Positions 9,896 through 18,898 of a DNA stretch of 64,000 bases are shown here, piece by piece; position 1 is the stretch's first letter, and every line of letters begins with the position of its first letter. A program made the position numbers and the translations under genes. Below the pieces are notes generated by a model. It saw only the letters and a list, made by a program, of their open reading frames with translations. It searched no databases and had not been told where the DNA came from. The DNA comes from Flavobacteriaceae bacterium. GTDB lineage: Bacteria > Bacteroidota > Bacteroidia > Flavobacteriales > Flavobacteriaceae. The stretch lies in assembly GCA_018402385.1 (NCBI GenBank), contig JAGYJA010000007.1, forward strand, positions 62,001 through 126,000. The letters are read 5' to 3'.

Positions 9896-11056
9896 ATGAA
9901 GATTTTATTGCTTGGCGAATACAGCCATCTGCACACCACTTTAAAGCAAGGTTTAGTGGCTTTAGGACACGAAGTTACCTTAGTGGGCGATGGCGACGGG
10001 TTTAAAAATTTTCCTGTGGATATTTCCATCAGACCTATTTTCACTGAGAAACCGGTTATCAAAACGATTAAAAAAGCACTTTATAAAATTTTTGGTTATG
10101 ATTTGAATAATTTGGAACGCGGACTCCGTTTTTATAAACAGGAAAATAATTTCAGAAACTATGACCTTGTCCAGCTGATCAATGAAAAGCCTATAAAGAC
10201 CAGTCCTTGGCTGGAGCAAAACCTACTTAAAAGACTATTCAAACACAATAAAAAGGTGTTTTTGCTGTCCTGTGGAATTGATTACATAAGCTTGCAGTTT
10301 ATGATGAATAATGGTTTCAGGTATTCATTGATGGATCCTTATTTGGAAGATTCCGAGCACAAAAAACATTATCAATATATAATGGATTACACAACAAAAG
10401 ACAATAAAAAGACACACAAACTGGTGTTTAAACACATCAAGGGTGTGATTGCTTCCGATTTTGACTATGTTTTGCCTCTGCAAGGTCATCCAAAGTTTTT
10501 GGGTCTAATTCCAAATCCGGTCAACTGTGATGTGATTGATTTTATACCTTCAGAAATAAGCGGAAAGATTAAAATTTTATTAGGTATCAATCGGAGTACA
10601 GCAGTTAAAAAAGGTATTCCATTTTTTGAAAAAGCAATTCAAATCATCAACGAAAAATACCCCGACAAGACCGAAATCATCGTAGTGGAAAGTCTGCCCT
10701 ATTCTGAATACATCAAACTTTTTGACAAAGCACACATATTATTGGATCAGGTATATGCTTACGATCAGGGTTATAATGCTCTGGAGGCTATGGCCAAAGG
10801 CAAAGTGGTTTTTACCGGTGCCGAAAAAGAGTTTCTGGAGCACTACAATTTGCAAGAAGACCAAGTTTGTATCAACGCTTTGCCCAATGTAAATGCACTA
10901 GTGGAAAAGTTAAGTTGGTTAATTGAAAACCCTGATGAAATTAATCGCATTGGTAAAAATGCCCGCGCCTTTATTGAGCAGGAGCATCATTACTTGAAAG
11001 TAGCTGAAAAATATATTGGAACTTGGTGTAAAACAAAATTAGATGAAAGAATTTAA
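9896..11056 (+). CDS. GT-B fold glycosyltransferase
   Basis: The 386-residue protein starts with MKILLLGEYSHLHTTLKQGL, typical of GT-B N-domains, and has a family-1/4-like C-domain (ALEAMAKGKVVFTGAEKEFLEHY, about residues 297-320, then an RIGKNARAFIEQEH helix near 355-370). The N-domain is divergent from GT4 enzymes in the same locus, so donor specificity is unknown. It overlaps the downstream sulfotransferase gene by 14 bp, pointing to a translationally coupled pair. Confidence 0.8.
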   Translation: MKILLLGEYSHLHTTLKQGLVALGHEVTLVGDGDGFKNFPVDISIRPIFTEKPVIKTIKKALYKIFGYDLNNLERGLRFYKQENNFRNYDLVQLINEKPIKTSPWLEQNLLKRLFKHNKKVFLLSCGIDYISLQFMMNNGFRYSLMDPYLEDSEHKKHYQYIMDYTTKDNKKTHKLVFKHIKGVIASDFDYVLPLQGHPKFLGLIPNPVNCDVIDFIPSEISGKIKILLGINRSTAVKKGIPFFEKAIQIINEKYPDKTEIIVVESLPYSEYIKLFDKAHILLDQVYAYDQGYNALEAMAKGKVVFTGAEKEFLEHYNLQEDQVCINALPNVNALVEKLSWLIENPDEINRIGKNARAFIEQEHHYLKVAEKYIGTWCKTKLDERI

Positions 11057-11966
11057 AAGGGTAAATTTATTTGTGCCCGGAGCCGCAAAATCTGGCACTA
11101 GCAGTTTGCACGATCTTTTAAATCTGCATCCTGAAATTTGTATGTCTAAAAACAAAGAACCCCATTTTTGGACAAACAAAATAGTGTCAGAAAATACAGA
11201 ACAAGATATTATGTATTACTTAAAGAATTTCAATTTAGAGAAAAGTTATTCTTATTATGGAGAGTCCAGCACAGGGTATTTTTACTTTGACCTTTTTAAA
11301 AACAACTTGCTAACTTTAAAAAAATTAAAACCAAAATTCATTTTTATCCTTCGCAATCCCATAGACAGGGTATATTCTCATTACTGCTATGTTAAAAGCC
11401 TGGGAAGCGAAGATGACAACTTTAAAGATGCTGTGCTAAAAGACCATCAAAAAAACCCACAACCCGAAGATCTTTTACCCGAATTGATTGTCAAAAACTA
11501 TTATCAATACAGCCTTTATGGAAAATGGCTATCAAAATTTTATGAAATATTTGATGAAGACCAAATTAAGGTAATCCTTTTTGAGGACTTCAAAGAAAAC
11601 CAACTGCAAACTTTAAATGAGTGTTTTGATTTCTTAAAGCTGCCCAAACTTGATACAATCCCTGAAATAAAATCCAATGTTACGGTAAAAACAAAATTTC
11701 CAAAAATGTATAAGAGATTGAGGATTCTCACCTTGAGTAAAAACAGATTCAGAGATGTGGTCAAGCATTTCTTTCCTAAAAAATTCAGAAGGAAGTACAA
11801 AAAAAATATTTCAGAAGCTTTTTTAAACTTGACTAAAACAAATGAACGCTATCCAAAACTCTCTGAAGAACAACGGGAGTGGCTCTTTCAATTGTTCAAA
11901 GAAGATGTTGAACTTCTTAAAAAGATAACTTCTATGGACTTCAAAAAATGGGAAGATTTTTATTAA
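11043..11966 (+). CDS. Sulfotransferase domain protein
   Basis: The 307-residue protein has the two PAPS-binding motifs: a P-loop-like 5'-phosphosulfate loop PGAAKSGTSSLHDLL (~10-24) and a 3'-phosphate motif ILRNPIDRVYSHY (~100-112). Family members transfer sulfate from PAPS to a hydroxyl or amine of carbohydrates or lipids. Embedded between glycosyltransferases and the flippase, it implies that the glycan made here, or its lipid carrier, is sulfated; that is inference from context. It ends 3 bp before the convergent flippase gene. Confidence 0.85.
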   Translation: MKEFKRVNLFVPGAAKSGTSSLHDLLNLHPEICMSKNKEPHFWTNKIVSENTEQDIMYYLKNFNLEKSYSYYGESSTGYFYFDLFKNNLLTLKKLKPKFIFILRNPIDRVYSHYCYVKSLGSEDDNFKDAVLKDHQKNPQPEDLLPELIVKNYYQYSLYGKWLSKFYEIFDEDQIKVILFEDFKENQLQTLNECFDFLKLPKLDTIPEIKSNVTVKTKFPKMYKRLRILTLSKNRFRDVVKHFFPKKFRRKYKKNISEAFLNLTKTNERYPKLSEEQREWLFQLFKEDVELLKKITSMDFKKWEDFY

Positions 11967-11969
11967 AAA

Positions 11970-13457
11970 CTATTGCCCTTTAGACTTTAAGAAATTTCTT
12001 ATTGCACTTAAAAAATCCATTTTCTTGTTTAAGAGATAAAATGATAAAGATGAAGAAACAATAACCAAAAGACTGAAAATAAAATATTTCAACATATCAT
12101 TTTCCAAAAAAGTGCTCATAAAAGTCGCGAAACATAGTAACAAGCAAATTAAAAAGAGACCATAAAATGAAGCCGGAAAATAAAATTTATAAACTGCTTT
12201 TGTTATTATATTCATCAAAAAGAAGTGAAGTACATAATAGCTTAAAAAGCTAATTCCCAAACCTACCAAACCTCCATAATAGTAACCAAGAATATTAAAA
12301 GTAAGCAACAAAGCATTAAATAAAACTGCTGTCTTAATAAAAATTTTTGAATCTCCCTTGGCTACAAAAATATACCCCATACACATAGATACTCCTTTAA
12401 AAAGAGTGCCCAATATTGCCCAAGCAACAAAACTGGCTACCGGTAAAAACGCTGTTGAATAAAGGAGTTGAATGACAATTTCTGCAAAAATTAAAAATAA
12501 AACAATAATGGGTGTAATCAACAGAACAGCAATATAAGCCTGATGTAAAACTGTTTCTCTAATTTTGACAATATCATCAGCAATAGCAGCTAATCGCGGA
12601 TAATAATCTGTGGACATGGCACTAAAAATCATACCGACATACGAATTGATAATCACAATTCCTGCATGATAAAACCCAACCTCATCCACACCACCGGTAT
12701 TACTCACAAAAAGCTGAACCAAAAACATTCCTAAAGCAACCAAAAGACTGCTGATACTCATCATCACCCCCAGCCTAATCATTTCCTTTCCTTGAGAAAA
12801 AGCTTCTTTTGTGGTTACTTTTTCCGGCTGAAGTCGCACTCTTTTTGCAAAATAATGACTAAACAAAAATGTCATCAAAAAGGAAATAGCGATTGCCGGT
12901 GCAATAGCGTCAATTCTAAAAAAATAGTAAAGTGGCACTACAATGGAAAGTCCCACAGCACTGCCCATCAAATTGGCTTTGGCAAGGGATTTTAGTTTTC
13001 TCAGTCCTTGCAAAACCACCAGATTACCATAAGCCAGTTGTTTGATTAAAATGGCAAATGCAATCCAAATAAAAGCCAACGTAAATTCATCACTATCAAA
13101 CGCCCATTGGCTTAGAAACGGTGCCAAAACAATTGTAAGAATTGCTCCCAGAAGTCCGGTAAACCAGACCAATCTTCTTAAAACCCCCAGTACCCTAATG
13201 ATTTTCTGCTCGTCTTTTTTGCCAAAAGCAGCAGACACATCCTTGACGGCACTGCGGTCCAGACCTGCACCCGTGAGCTCACTGATAAAATTTAAGGTAG
13301 TAAATAACAATCCGGAAATACCCATCCCATAAGGACCTAGTAAAACCGCAATCACCTTTGAACGAATAACCGCTATCAAAATCTGAAACACCTGCACCCC
13401 ACCAAATAAGGAAGTGGCTTTAAAAACTTGGCGGTATGCATTACGGTTTTCGTTCAT
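11970..13457 (-). CDS. Wzx-type O-antigen/polysaccharide flippase
   Basis: A 495-residue polytopic membrane protein with about 12-14 hydrophobic helices. The N-terminal pattern (SLFGGVQVFQILIAVIRSKVIAVLLGPYGMGISGL) is characteristic of MATE/PST family O-antigen translocases. It would move undecaprenyl-diphosphate-linked repeat units across the inner membrane. The gene ends tail to tail with the sulfotransferase gene and is 40 bp downstream of the aminotransferase gene, so it belongs to the minus-strand glycan operon 16777-11970. Confidence 0.9.
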   Translation of the reverse strand: MNENRNAYRQVFKATSLFGGVQVFQILIAVIRSKVIAVLLGPYGMGISGLLFTTLNFISELTGAGLDRSAVKDVSAAFGKKDEQKIIRVLGVLRRLVWFTGLLGAILTIVLAPFLSQWAFDSDEFTLAFIWIAFAILIKQLAYGNLVVLQGLRKLKSLAKANLMGSAVGLSIVVPLYYFFRIDAIAPAIAISFLMTFLFSHYFAKRVRLQPEKVTTKEAFSQGKEMIRLGVMMSISSLLVALGMFLVQLFVSNTGGVDEVGFYHAGIVIINSYVGMIFSAMSTDYYPRLAAIADDIVKIRETVLHQAYIAVLLITPIIVLFLIFAEIVIQLLYSTAFLPVASFVAWAILGTLFKGVSMCMGYIFVAKGDSKIFIKTAVLFNALLLTFNILGYYYGGLVGLGISFLSYYVLHFFLMNIITKAVYKFYFPASFYGLFLICLLLCFATFMSTFLENDMLKYFIFSLLVIVSSSLSFYLLNKKMDFLSAIRNFLKSKGQ

Positions 13458-13497
13458 GAAAAGTTATTTCAAATGTCAAATTTGAAATATTAAATCG

Positions 13498-14637
13498 CTA
13501 ATAACTATTAATTACCTTTATAACTTCCTGAACTTCCTCATCTGTCATTACGGGACTCATTGGAATACTAACCACAGTGTCGTGTAATATATCAGTAACA
13601 GGGAAAATCAGGTGGTTCAATTCAATCAAGCCTTTTTGTTTATGTGGAGCAATGGGATAATGAATCAATGTTCCCACTCTATGTTGTTCCATATAGTCCA
13701 TAAATTCGTTTCGGTTTTTTACCCTGACAACAAAAAGATGAAAAACATGTGCTTCATAATTAGGCACCACAGGTAAGATGACTTTTGGATTGAAAAGTTG
13801 CGTGAGATAGGTTTTTGCAATTTCGCGACGCCTGTTATTATCTGTATCCAACTGTTTTAATTTGACAAGTAAAAATGCTGCTTGCAATTCATCAAGTCGG
13901 GAATTAAATCCTTGTAATTCATTCACATATTTTGTGGAGGCGCCATAGTTCCGCAGTTTCCTTAAAACTTCAGCCAGTGCATCATCATTGGTAGTCACTG
14001 CCCCGCCATCTCCTAGAGCTCCCAGGTTTTTTGTAGGGTAAAAACTGAATCCGGCTGCATCTCCCAGATTTCCGGCTTTTAAAAAGTGGTGAGTATCATT
14101 TGGAATTTGGGGTTTGGAATTTGAAATTTGGAATTTTGCCCCATGCGCCTGGGCTGCATCTTCTATCACTAATAAATTATGCGCTTTCGCGAAAGCGGTA
14201 ACTATGTCAATATTGGTGATTTGACCATACAAATGCACCGGCATAATGGCTTTGGTTATTGTGGTGACAGCTTGCTCCAACTTTGAAATATCAAAACCGT
14301 AGGTATCTGCTTCAGCATCCACCAAAACGGGTTTTAATCCGGCTTGTTTGATGGCGAGAATGGTGGCGATATAGGTATTTGCAGCAACGATGACCTCATC
14401 GCCTTCCTTTATTTTCCCCAATACTTTATACCCTTCCAATATCAATCGTAAGGCTTCCAAGCCATTTGCAACACCTATGCAATTTTTGACACCGCAATAA
14501 TGAGCAAACGTCTTTTCAAATTGAGCAACCGAATTCCCCAAAATGTAATATCCGGAATCCAGAAAATGTTTAAACGCTTCCTGAAATTGGGTTTCAAAAC
14601 GGGCGTTGATTTTATGAAGGTCTAGAAAAGGTATCAC
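13498..14637 (-). CDS. DegT/DnrJ/EryC1/StrS sugar aminotransferase with an in-frame repeat insertion
   Basis: The 379-residue PLP enzyme has the family motifs [13 protein letters not shown] (~57-69), [10 protein letters not shown] (~160) and the PLP lysine region [19 protein letters not shown] (~195-213). The family aminates keto-sugar nucleotides; with the FdtA-like cupin in the locus, a 3-amino-3,6-dideoxy sugar is likely. About 16 residues ([18 protein letters not shown]) interrupt the usual short loop between HGA and [11 protein letters not shown]. They are encoded by three TTTGGAATTT copies spaced 14 bp apart (14099-14136), which looks like an inserted intergenic repeat. The 3' end of the next gene upstream overlaps its start by 4 bp. 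Confidence 0.9.
   Translation of the reverse strand: MIPFLDLHKINARFETQFQEAFKHFLDSGYYILGNSVAQFEKTFAHYCGVKNCIGVANGLEALRLILEGYKVLGKIKEGDEVIVAANTYIATILAIKQAGLKPVLVDAEADTYGFDISKLEQAVTTITKAIMPVHLYGQITNIDIVTAFAKAHNLLVIEDAAQAHGAKFQISNSKPQIPNDTHHFLKAGNLGDAAGFSFYPTKNLGALGDGGAVTTNDDALAEVLRKLRNYGASTKYVNELQGFNSRLDELQAAFLLVKLKQLDTDNNRRREIAKTYLTQLFNPKVILPVVPNYEAHVFHLFVVRVKNRNEFMDYMEQHRVGTLIHYPIAPHKQKGLIELNHLIFPVTDILHDTVVSIPMSPVMTDEEVQEVIKVINSY
14099..14136. repeat. Three copies of TTTGGAATTT at 14-bp spacing inside a coding region
   Basis: TTTGGAATTT starts at 14099, 14113 and 14127. The array lies within the aminotransferase gene and keeps its frame, adding residues absent from the usual family loop. The composition resembles short intergenic repeats of flavobacteria. 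Confidence 0.7.
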
Positions 14638-15602
14638 ACAAATCTGTTTGTTAAATTTTTATACTTAGCAGTTTGAATTTCATAGAAATTTTGAACGACT
14701 GTACTGGCTCCAAAACTTTCTTTCCAGTATGCAAGTCCGTTATTGATTTTACTTCCATTTGCCTCACTGCTTGTTCCAAAGCTAACATACTTTTTGTGTT
14801 TATATTGCCTGATAATAAAGTCAAAAAGTAAGTCTAATGCACCTTCATCACGGTTCTCATCACCGGAACTGTATTGAAAATGTGCCACCTCTTTCATTTC
14901 AAAGATAACGGCTCCTGCTTTGAGAGCATCTTCTTCATAAGCGCCATAGAATATGATGTTGTTTGGAAACCTGTCTTTTAATAATTCAATTTCTGAAAGT
15001 GAATGAGTTGGGTTTACTTGAAAACGATTTTGTAAGTTTGGAGTTAAGATGCTTTCCCAAAATAATTTTAAGTCGTTTGATTTTTTGATTTGCAAGCCAT
15101 TTGAAGTTGCCTTGTTGATTGCTCTTTTTCGGTTGCGATTGGGAGTATATTTTGAGTTGTTATCAATTATAAAATAGGTATCAATTCGTTTTAATTTTGC
15201 TTCAAGAAAAAATGTCAATAACTCTAATTCTTGACAAATTGGGTATTGATAAATAACCGGAATTGACTTAATGTGTAGCTTCAATATCTCATTATCAAAA
15301 AGGTATTTTAAAACTCCTTCATAGATTGCAATGCAGTCCTGAAGGTTGCTTTTTCCAGAGAAAACAAGACCACCATAACTCAACCCTTGATGGGAGTAAA
15401 GTTCATTACTATTTAAATTTGCAGGTAAAATTGAGATAAGCTTCTCATTATTAAATACCAGTAATGAGAAATCCTGAAAACGATCACTGTGGTACTCCAT
15501 AAAGTCACGGTAAAACAAAAAGGTGGCGTTTTTAGCTCGGCTTACAAAGTCATCCCATTGGTGTTTATATTCCGGTTGGTATTTTATTATCTTATAATTC
15601 AT
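14634..15602 (-). CDS. FemAB/GNAT-like acyltransferase
   Basis: The 322-residue product begins [21 protein letters not shown] and has [10 protein letters not shown] (~70), YFIIDNNS (~142) and a C-terminal GNAT-like domain ([22 protein letters not shown], ~235-256, then [19 protein letters not shown]). This matches the GNAT_6/FemAB-like acetyltransferases of polysaccharide loci. It would acylate an amino sugar, plausibly that made by the neighbouring aminotransferase. It overlaps the aminotransferase gene by 4 bp and the GlmU-like gene by 1 bp, so all three are one operon. Confidence 0.75.
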   Translation of the reverse strand: MNYKIIKYQPEYKHQWDDFVSRAKNATFLFYRDFMEYHSDRFQDFSLLVFNNEKLISILPANLNSNELYSHQGLSYGGLVFSGKSNLQDCIAIYEGVLKYLFDNEILKLHIKSIPVIYQYPICQELELLTFFLEAKLKRIDTYFIIDNNSKYTPNRNRKRAINKATSNGLQIKKSNDLKLFWESILTPNLQNRFQVNPTHSLSEIELLKDRFPNNIIFYGAYEEDALKAGAVIFEMKEVAHFQYSSGDENRDEGALDLLFDFIIRQYKHKKYVSFGTSSEANGSKINNGLAYWKESFGASTVVQNFYEIQTAKYKNLTNRFV

Positions 15603-16777
15603 TAATTTCTTCGGTGTTTGGAGGAAACCTCAAAAACATGCTCCAAAATCTTTTCTTCGGTTTGATTAAACTCCAGGTTTCTTCTTTTCATTACTTCGCG
15701 GGCTACTTCAAAAGCTTTATCAGTTTTAAAAGTGGTCATTCCCGCTGCGCCACCCCAGCTAAAACTTGGGATAAAATTGCGAGGGAAGCCGCTCCCAAAT
15801 ATATTGGCACTCACTCCCACTACTGTTCCTGTGTTAAACATGGTGTTGATACCACATTTACTGTGGTCACCCATCATCAGCCCACAAAATTGCAAGCCTG
15901 TTCGTGCAAAATTTTCGGTATTGTAATTCCACAGGCGCACCTCGGCATAATTGTTTTTTAAATTGGAATTGTTAGTGTCTGCACCCAGGTTGCACCATTC
16001 GCCTATGACTGAGTTGCCCAGAAAACCATCATGTGCTTTGTTGGAATAACCAAAAATAACCGAGTTATTCACTTCACCGCCCACTTTACTGTGAGGACCG
16101 ATGGTTGTGGGACCATAAATCTTAGCACCCATTTTCAAGGTGGAATGCTCGCACAGGGCAAACGGACCTCGAATGGCGCTTGCTTCCATAACCTCAGCAT
16201 CCTTTCCAATATAAATGGGACCCGAACTTGCATTGAGCGATGCCAGCTCTACTTTGGCACCATCTTCAAGAAAAATATTTTCTTTATTGACACAAAAAAC
16301 CGATTCAGGTATAGGTTGTGATTTCCTTCCTTTTGTAATCAATTTAAAATCCCGTTCTATGGCCTGGCCGTTTAACCGGAATAGATCCCAAGTGTTAGAA
16401 ATTTTAAGAATATCATCATGTGTATATTGAATTACCTCAAAAGTATCAAAATCAATTTCCTGATTTTTGGAGTAAAAATAAGCGATGGGCTGGTCTTCAA
16501 AAAAAACAGCTTGGTTTTCTTTGAGGTTCTTCACAATCCCTGCTAGATTTTCCGAAGGAATAAACGCGGGATTGATTTTAATGTTTTTATCGAGTTCTAC
16601 TTTTTGAAATTTATCAGAAAGATAGTCTTCTGTCTCAATAGATGTGGAAGCTTGAAGGAGTTTTTCCCACTTTTCACGAATGCTTAAAATTCCTATTCTT
16701 AAAGAGGCAATGGGTCTTGTATAAGTAAATGGCAGGAGGTTATCGCGTTCAGGTCCATCAAAAAGGATGTAATTCAT
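15602..16777 (-). CDS. GlmU-like putative sugar nucleotidyltransferase/hexapeptide protein
   Basis: The 391-residue protein starts NYILFDGPERDNLLPFTYTRPIASLRIGI, the signature of the Bacteroidetes 'GlmU family' proteins. Its C-terminal half (about residues 175-350) is a left-handed beta-helix of hexapeptide repeats (e.g. IYGPTTIGPHSKVGGEV, NSVIFGYSNKAH). The N-domain lacks the classical GlmU pyrophosphorylase loop GxGTRxxP, so true GlmU activity is doubtful; an acyltransferase or sugar-nucleotide role is more likely. It heads the minus-strand glycan operon. Confidence 0.75.
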   Translation of the reverse strand: MNYILFDGPERDNLLPFTYTRPIASLRIGILSIREKWEKLLQASTSIETEDYLSDKFQKVELDKNIKINPAFIPSENLAGIVKNLKENQAVFFEDQPIAYFYSKNQEIDFDTFEVIQYTHDDILKISNTWDLFRLNGQAIERDFKLITKGRKSQPIPESVFCVNKENIFLEDGAKVELASLNASSGPIYIGKDAEVMEASAIRGPFALCEHSTLKMGAKIYGPTTIGPHSKVGGEVNNSVIFGYSNKAHDGFLGNSVIGEWCNLGADTNNSNLKNNYAEVRLWNYNTENFARTGLQFCGLMMGDHSKCGINTMFNTGTVVGVSANIFGSGFPRNFIPSFSWGGAAGMTTFKTDKAFEVAREVMKRRNLEFNQTEEKILEHVFEVSSKHRRN

Positions 16778-16851
16778 AATTCACTTTATTCAATTAATAG
16801 TAAAAGTATTGAAAATTATGTAAACGCAAGAAACTAAAAGAGATTGTAAAT

Positions 16852-16876
16852 AAAAAAAACTGCCCATTTGGGCAGT
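16852..16876 (-). terminator. Rho-independent terminator of the FKBP gene
   Basis: On the minus strand ACTGCCCA/TGGGCAGT forms an 8-bp stem with a two-base loop followed by eight T, 14 bp after the stop codon at 16890. Confidence 0.85.
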
Positions 16877-16889
16877 CATAATTAATTTT

Positions 16890-17813
16890 TTATAGATTTG
16901 GATAGGTATCATCTAAGTAATCAGGAATACCATTTTCATTTGTATCTGGAAACTCGATCGTTCCATCCGGAAGTATGTTGATTTCATCACGAGTTAAAAC
17001 ACCATCTCCATCATCATCAGTATCCAAAAAATTTGGAATTCCATCCTCATCAGTGTCGTCATCATTAAGAAATTCATTGTTATTCAAATCTTCCATATAA
17101 GAAGGAATACCATCCTCATCGTGGTCGATATCTGTAGTAACATCAAGTAAATTAAATGTAAATATCAATTGTGAATAAATGGGTATATTACTATTTGATG
17201 GAGGATTTGACCAAAACCCCATTCCAGAGGGTACAAAAACAGCACCCACTCCAAATCCATCAAAGCTAAGTGTTCCATCAGGGTTTTCAGTAAAGCTCGT
17301 TGCACTATTAAATTCCACAATCGCCTCTTGAAAACCTGTAACTACTGAAGTCAAATCAAATTTAATGGGAGAATCTGAAGCATCAAAAGTATTTAAATCC
17401 AAATACTGACCTTTAAAAGTTACAAGGGTTTCATCAGCAAATATTGGAGAGTCACCTCCACCTTGTAAAACATTCAAGTAGTAAAGGGTGTATATTACTT
17501 CCGGTTTGACTCTATCAGTCACTTGTTTTGAGGTTACTTGGTCAATCAAAGGTATTTTATCAGCATTATCACCTTCACGTTTTCCAAAAACTATTTTATA
17601 ATCAAAATTTGCCGGTGGGTTCTCAAATTCTTCATAATTATAAAAATGATTTTGAAGAAATTCTTCAATTTGAATTTTAGCAACTGCAGCTTCCTCTGCT
17701 CTATCTCTTTCAGGAATAAATTCAAAACCATCATCGTCATCATCCTTCTTACATGAAGTGAATCCAACTGAAGTTACTAGAAGTAAAAAAAGTATTTTGT
17801 ATGCAAATTTCAT
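16890..17813 (-). CDS. FKBP-type peptidyl-prolyl isomerase lipoprotein with acidic calcium-repeat tail
   Basis: I place the start at the ATG at 17813 because the following 21 residues form a lipoprotein signal (LLVTSVGFTS-C, Cys21) whereas an upstream ATG would spoil it. After a poly-Asp linker the domain DETLVTFKGQYLDLNTFDAS...VTGFQEAIVEF...IYSQLIFTFNLLDV (about residues 125-230) matches the FKBP fold. The tail (about 235-305) is a run of D.DEDGIP, DTDDDGDGV repeats of the thrombospondin-3/calcium-binding type. It probably folds exported proteins at the outer membrane, as do GldI-like lipoproteins; whether it binds Ca2+ is inference. Confidence 0.85.
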   Translation of the reverse strand: MKFAYKILFLLLVTSVGFTSCKKDDDDDGFEFIPERDRAEEAAVAKIQIEEFLQNHFYNYEEFENPPANFDYKIVFGKREGDNADKIPLIDQVTSKQVTDRVKPEVIYTLYYLNVLQGGGDSPIFADETLVTFKGQYLDLNTFDASDSPIKFDLTSVVTGFQEAIVEFNSATSFTENPDGTLSFDGFGVGAVFVPSGMGFWSNPPSNSNIPIYSQLIFTFNLLDVTTDIDHDEDGIPSYMEDLNNNEFLNDDDTDEDGIPNFLDTDDDGDGVLTRDEINILPDGTIEFPDTNENGIPDYLDDTYPNL

Positions 17814-17892
17814 TCTGTCTAATTTTAGTGGTGCAAGATACAATATTCTCTTATTTTTGTAAACATATTAACTAATTTTAAACAGCACTAGT

Positions 17893-18261
17893 ATGCGTGT
17901 GGACAAATATCTGTGGTGTGTGCGTTATTTTAAAACCCGTAGCATCGCTACCAATGCTTGTAAAACCGGAAAAGTAAAAATCAAAGGTGATACTATAAAG
18001 CCTTCCCGTGAAGTTTATCCCGGTGATCAAATCCAAGTTCGCAAAGATCAGGTTGATTATATTATCGAAGTCCTTGATGTTCCTGAATCCAGACTGGGAG
18101 CCAAGCTTGTTGATATTTACAGAAAGGATATTACACCCAAAGAAAACCTTGAAAAACTGGAACTTCTTAAATATTCAAAAGATCACTATCGCAAAAGAGG
18201 CACCGGTCGCCCAACCAAAAAAGACCGCCGAGACCTGGATGATTTTGTAGATGAGGATTAA
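17893..18261 (+). CDS. S4-domain RNA-binding protein (Hsp15-like)
   Basis: The 122-residue protein opens MRVDKYLWCVRYFKTRSIATNACKTGKVKIKG, the S4 fold of heat-shock protein Hsp15, and ends in a basic/acidic tail (KRGTGRPTKKDRRDLDDF). In E. coli Hsp15 rescues stalled 50S-nascent chain complexes. It is divergent from the FKBP gene and convergent with pabA (stop codons 5 bp apart). Confidence 0.88.
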   Translation: MRVDKYLWCVRYFKTRSIATNACKTGKVKIKGDTIKPSREVYPGDQIQVRKDQVDYIIEVLDVPESRLGAKLVDIYRKDITPKENLEKLELLKYSKDHYRKRGTGRPTKKDRRDLDDFVDED

Positions 18262-18265
18262 ACCG

Positions 18266-18829
18266 CTAATTTTTTAACCAATTTTCGAGAATTTGACTAC
18301 CTAAAGGTGTCAAAATGGATTCAGGATGATATTGTACCCCTTTTATATCCAAAAATCTGTGTTTGAAACTCATAACGTTTCCAAAATCATCAACAGAAGT
18401 AACCTCAAGTGCTTCTGGCAGAGGATTTACGGCCACCCAGGAATGATAATGACCAATTTCAAAAGACTCAGGAAGGTATTTAAATAAATAATCGTCAGAT
18501 ACAATTTTAACCCGGGTAGAAACACCGTGCAATGGAAGCTCTAAATTCATAAGTGCCCCTCCAAAATGTTCAACAATCGCTTGATGCCCCAAACAAACAC
18601 CTAAAATGCTTTTTGAAAATGCATATTCGTTTAAAAGCTGAGGCATCAATCCGGCATCTTTTGGTAGTCCCGGACCAGGAGAAAGGACAATTTTGTCAAA
18701 ACGGTTGACACTTTCTAAATCCAATTCGTCATTTTTAATCACCGTGATTTTAGCAAGATTGAACGCATCAAGCAGGTGAACGATGTTGTACACAAAAGAG
18801 TCGTGGTTGTCAATAACAAGTATGTTCAT
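18266..18829 (-). CDS. Anthranilate/aminodeoxychorismate synthase glutaminase subunit
   Basis: A 187-residue class I glutamine amidotransferase: nucleophile Cys in LGVCLGHQAI (~80), His and Glu in GVQYHPESI (~168), and NHDSFVYNI near the start. It releases ammonia from glutamine for the chorismate-using partner TrpE or PabB, which is not in this window; TrpG and PabA cannot be separated by sequence alone. It lies 69 bp downstream of hisIE in the same orientation and could be read through from the his operon. Confidence 0.85.
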   Translation of the reverse strand: MNILVIDNHDSFVYNIVHLLDAFNLAKITVIKNDELDLESVNRFDKIVLSPGPGLPKDAGLMPQLLNEYAFSKSILGVCLGHQAIVEHFGGALMNLELPLHGVSTRVKIVSDDYLFKYLPESFEIGHYHSWVAVNPLPEALEVTSVDDFGNVMSFKHRFLDIKGVQYHPESILTPLGSQILENWLKN

Positions 18830-18898
18830 TAATAGAAGCTAAAAAATTGAATTTCTTTTGACAATACAATACTACAACTTTTTTGAGGCATCAAAATA

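Noticed and set aside
15614-15961. 115-residue frame antisense to the GlmU-like gene
   Set aside because: Shadow of a strong coding region; no recognisable domain.
15602-16777. Bona fide GlmU
   Set aside because: The N-terminal pyrophosphorylase glycine-rich loop is absent although the hexapeptide helix is present.
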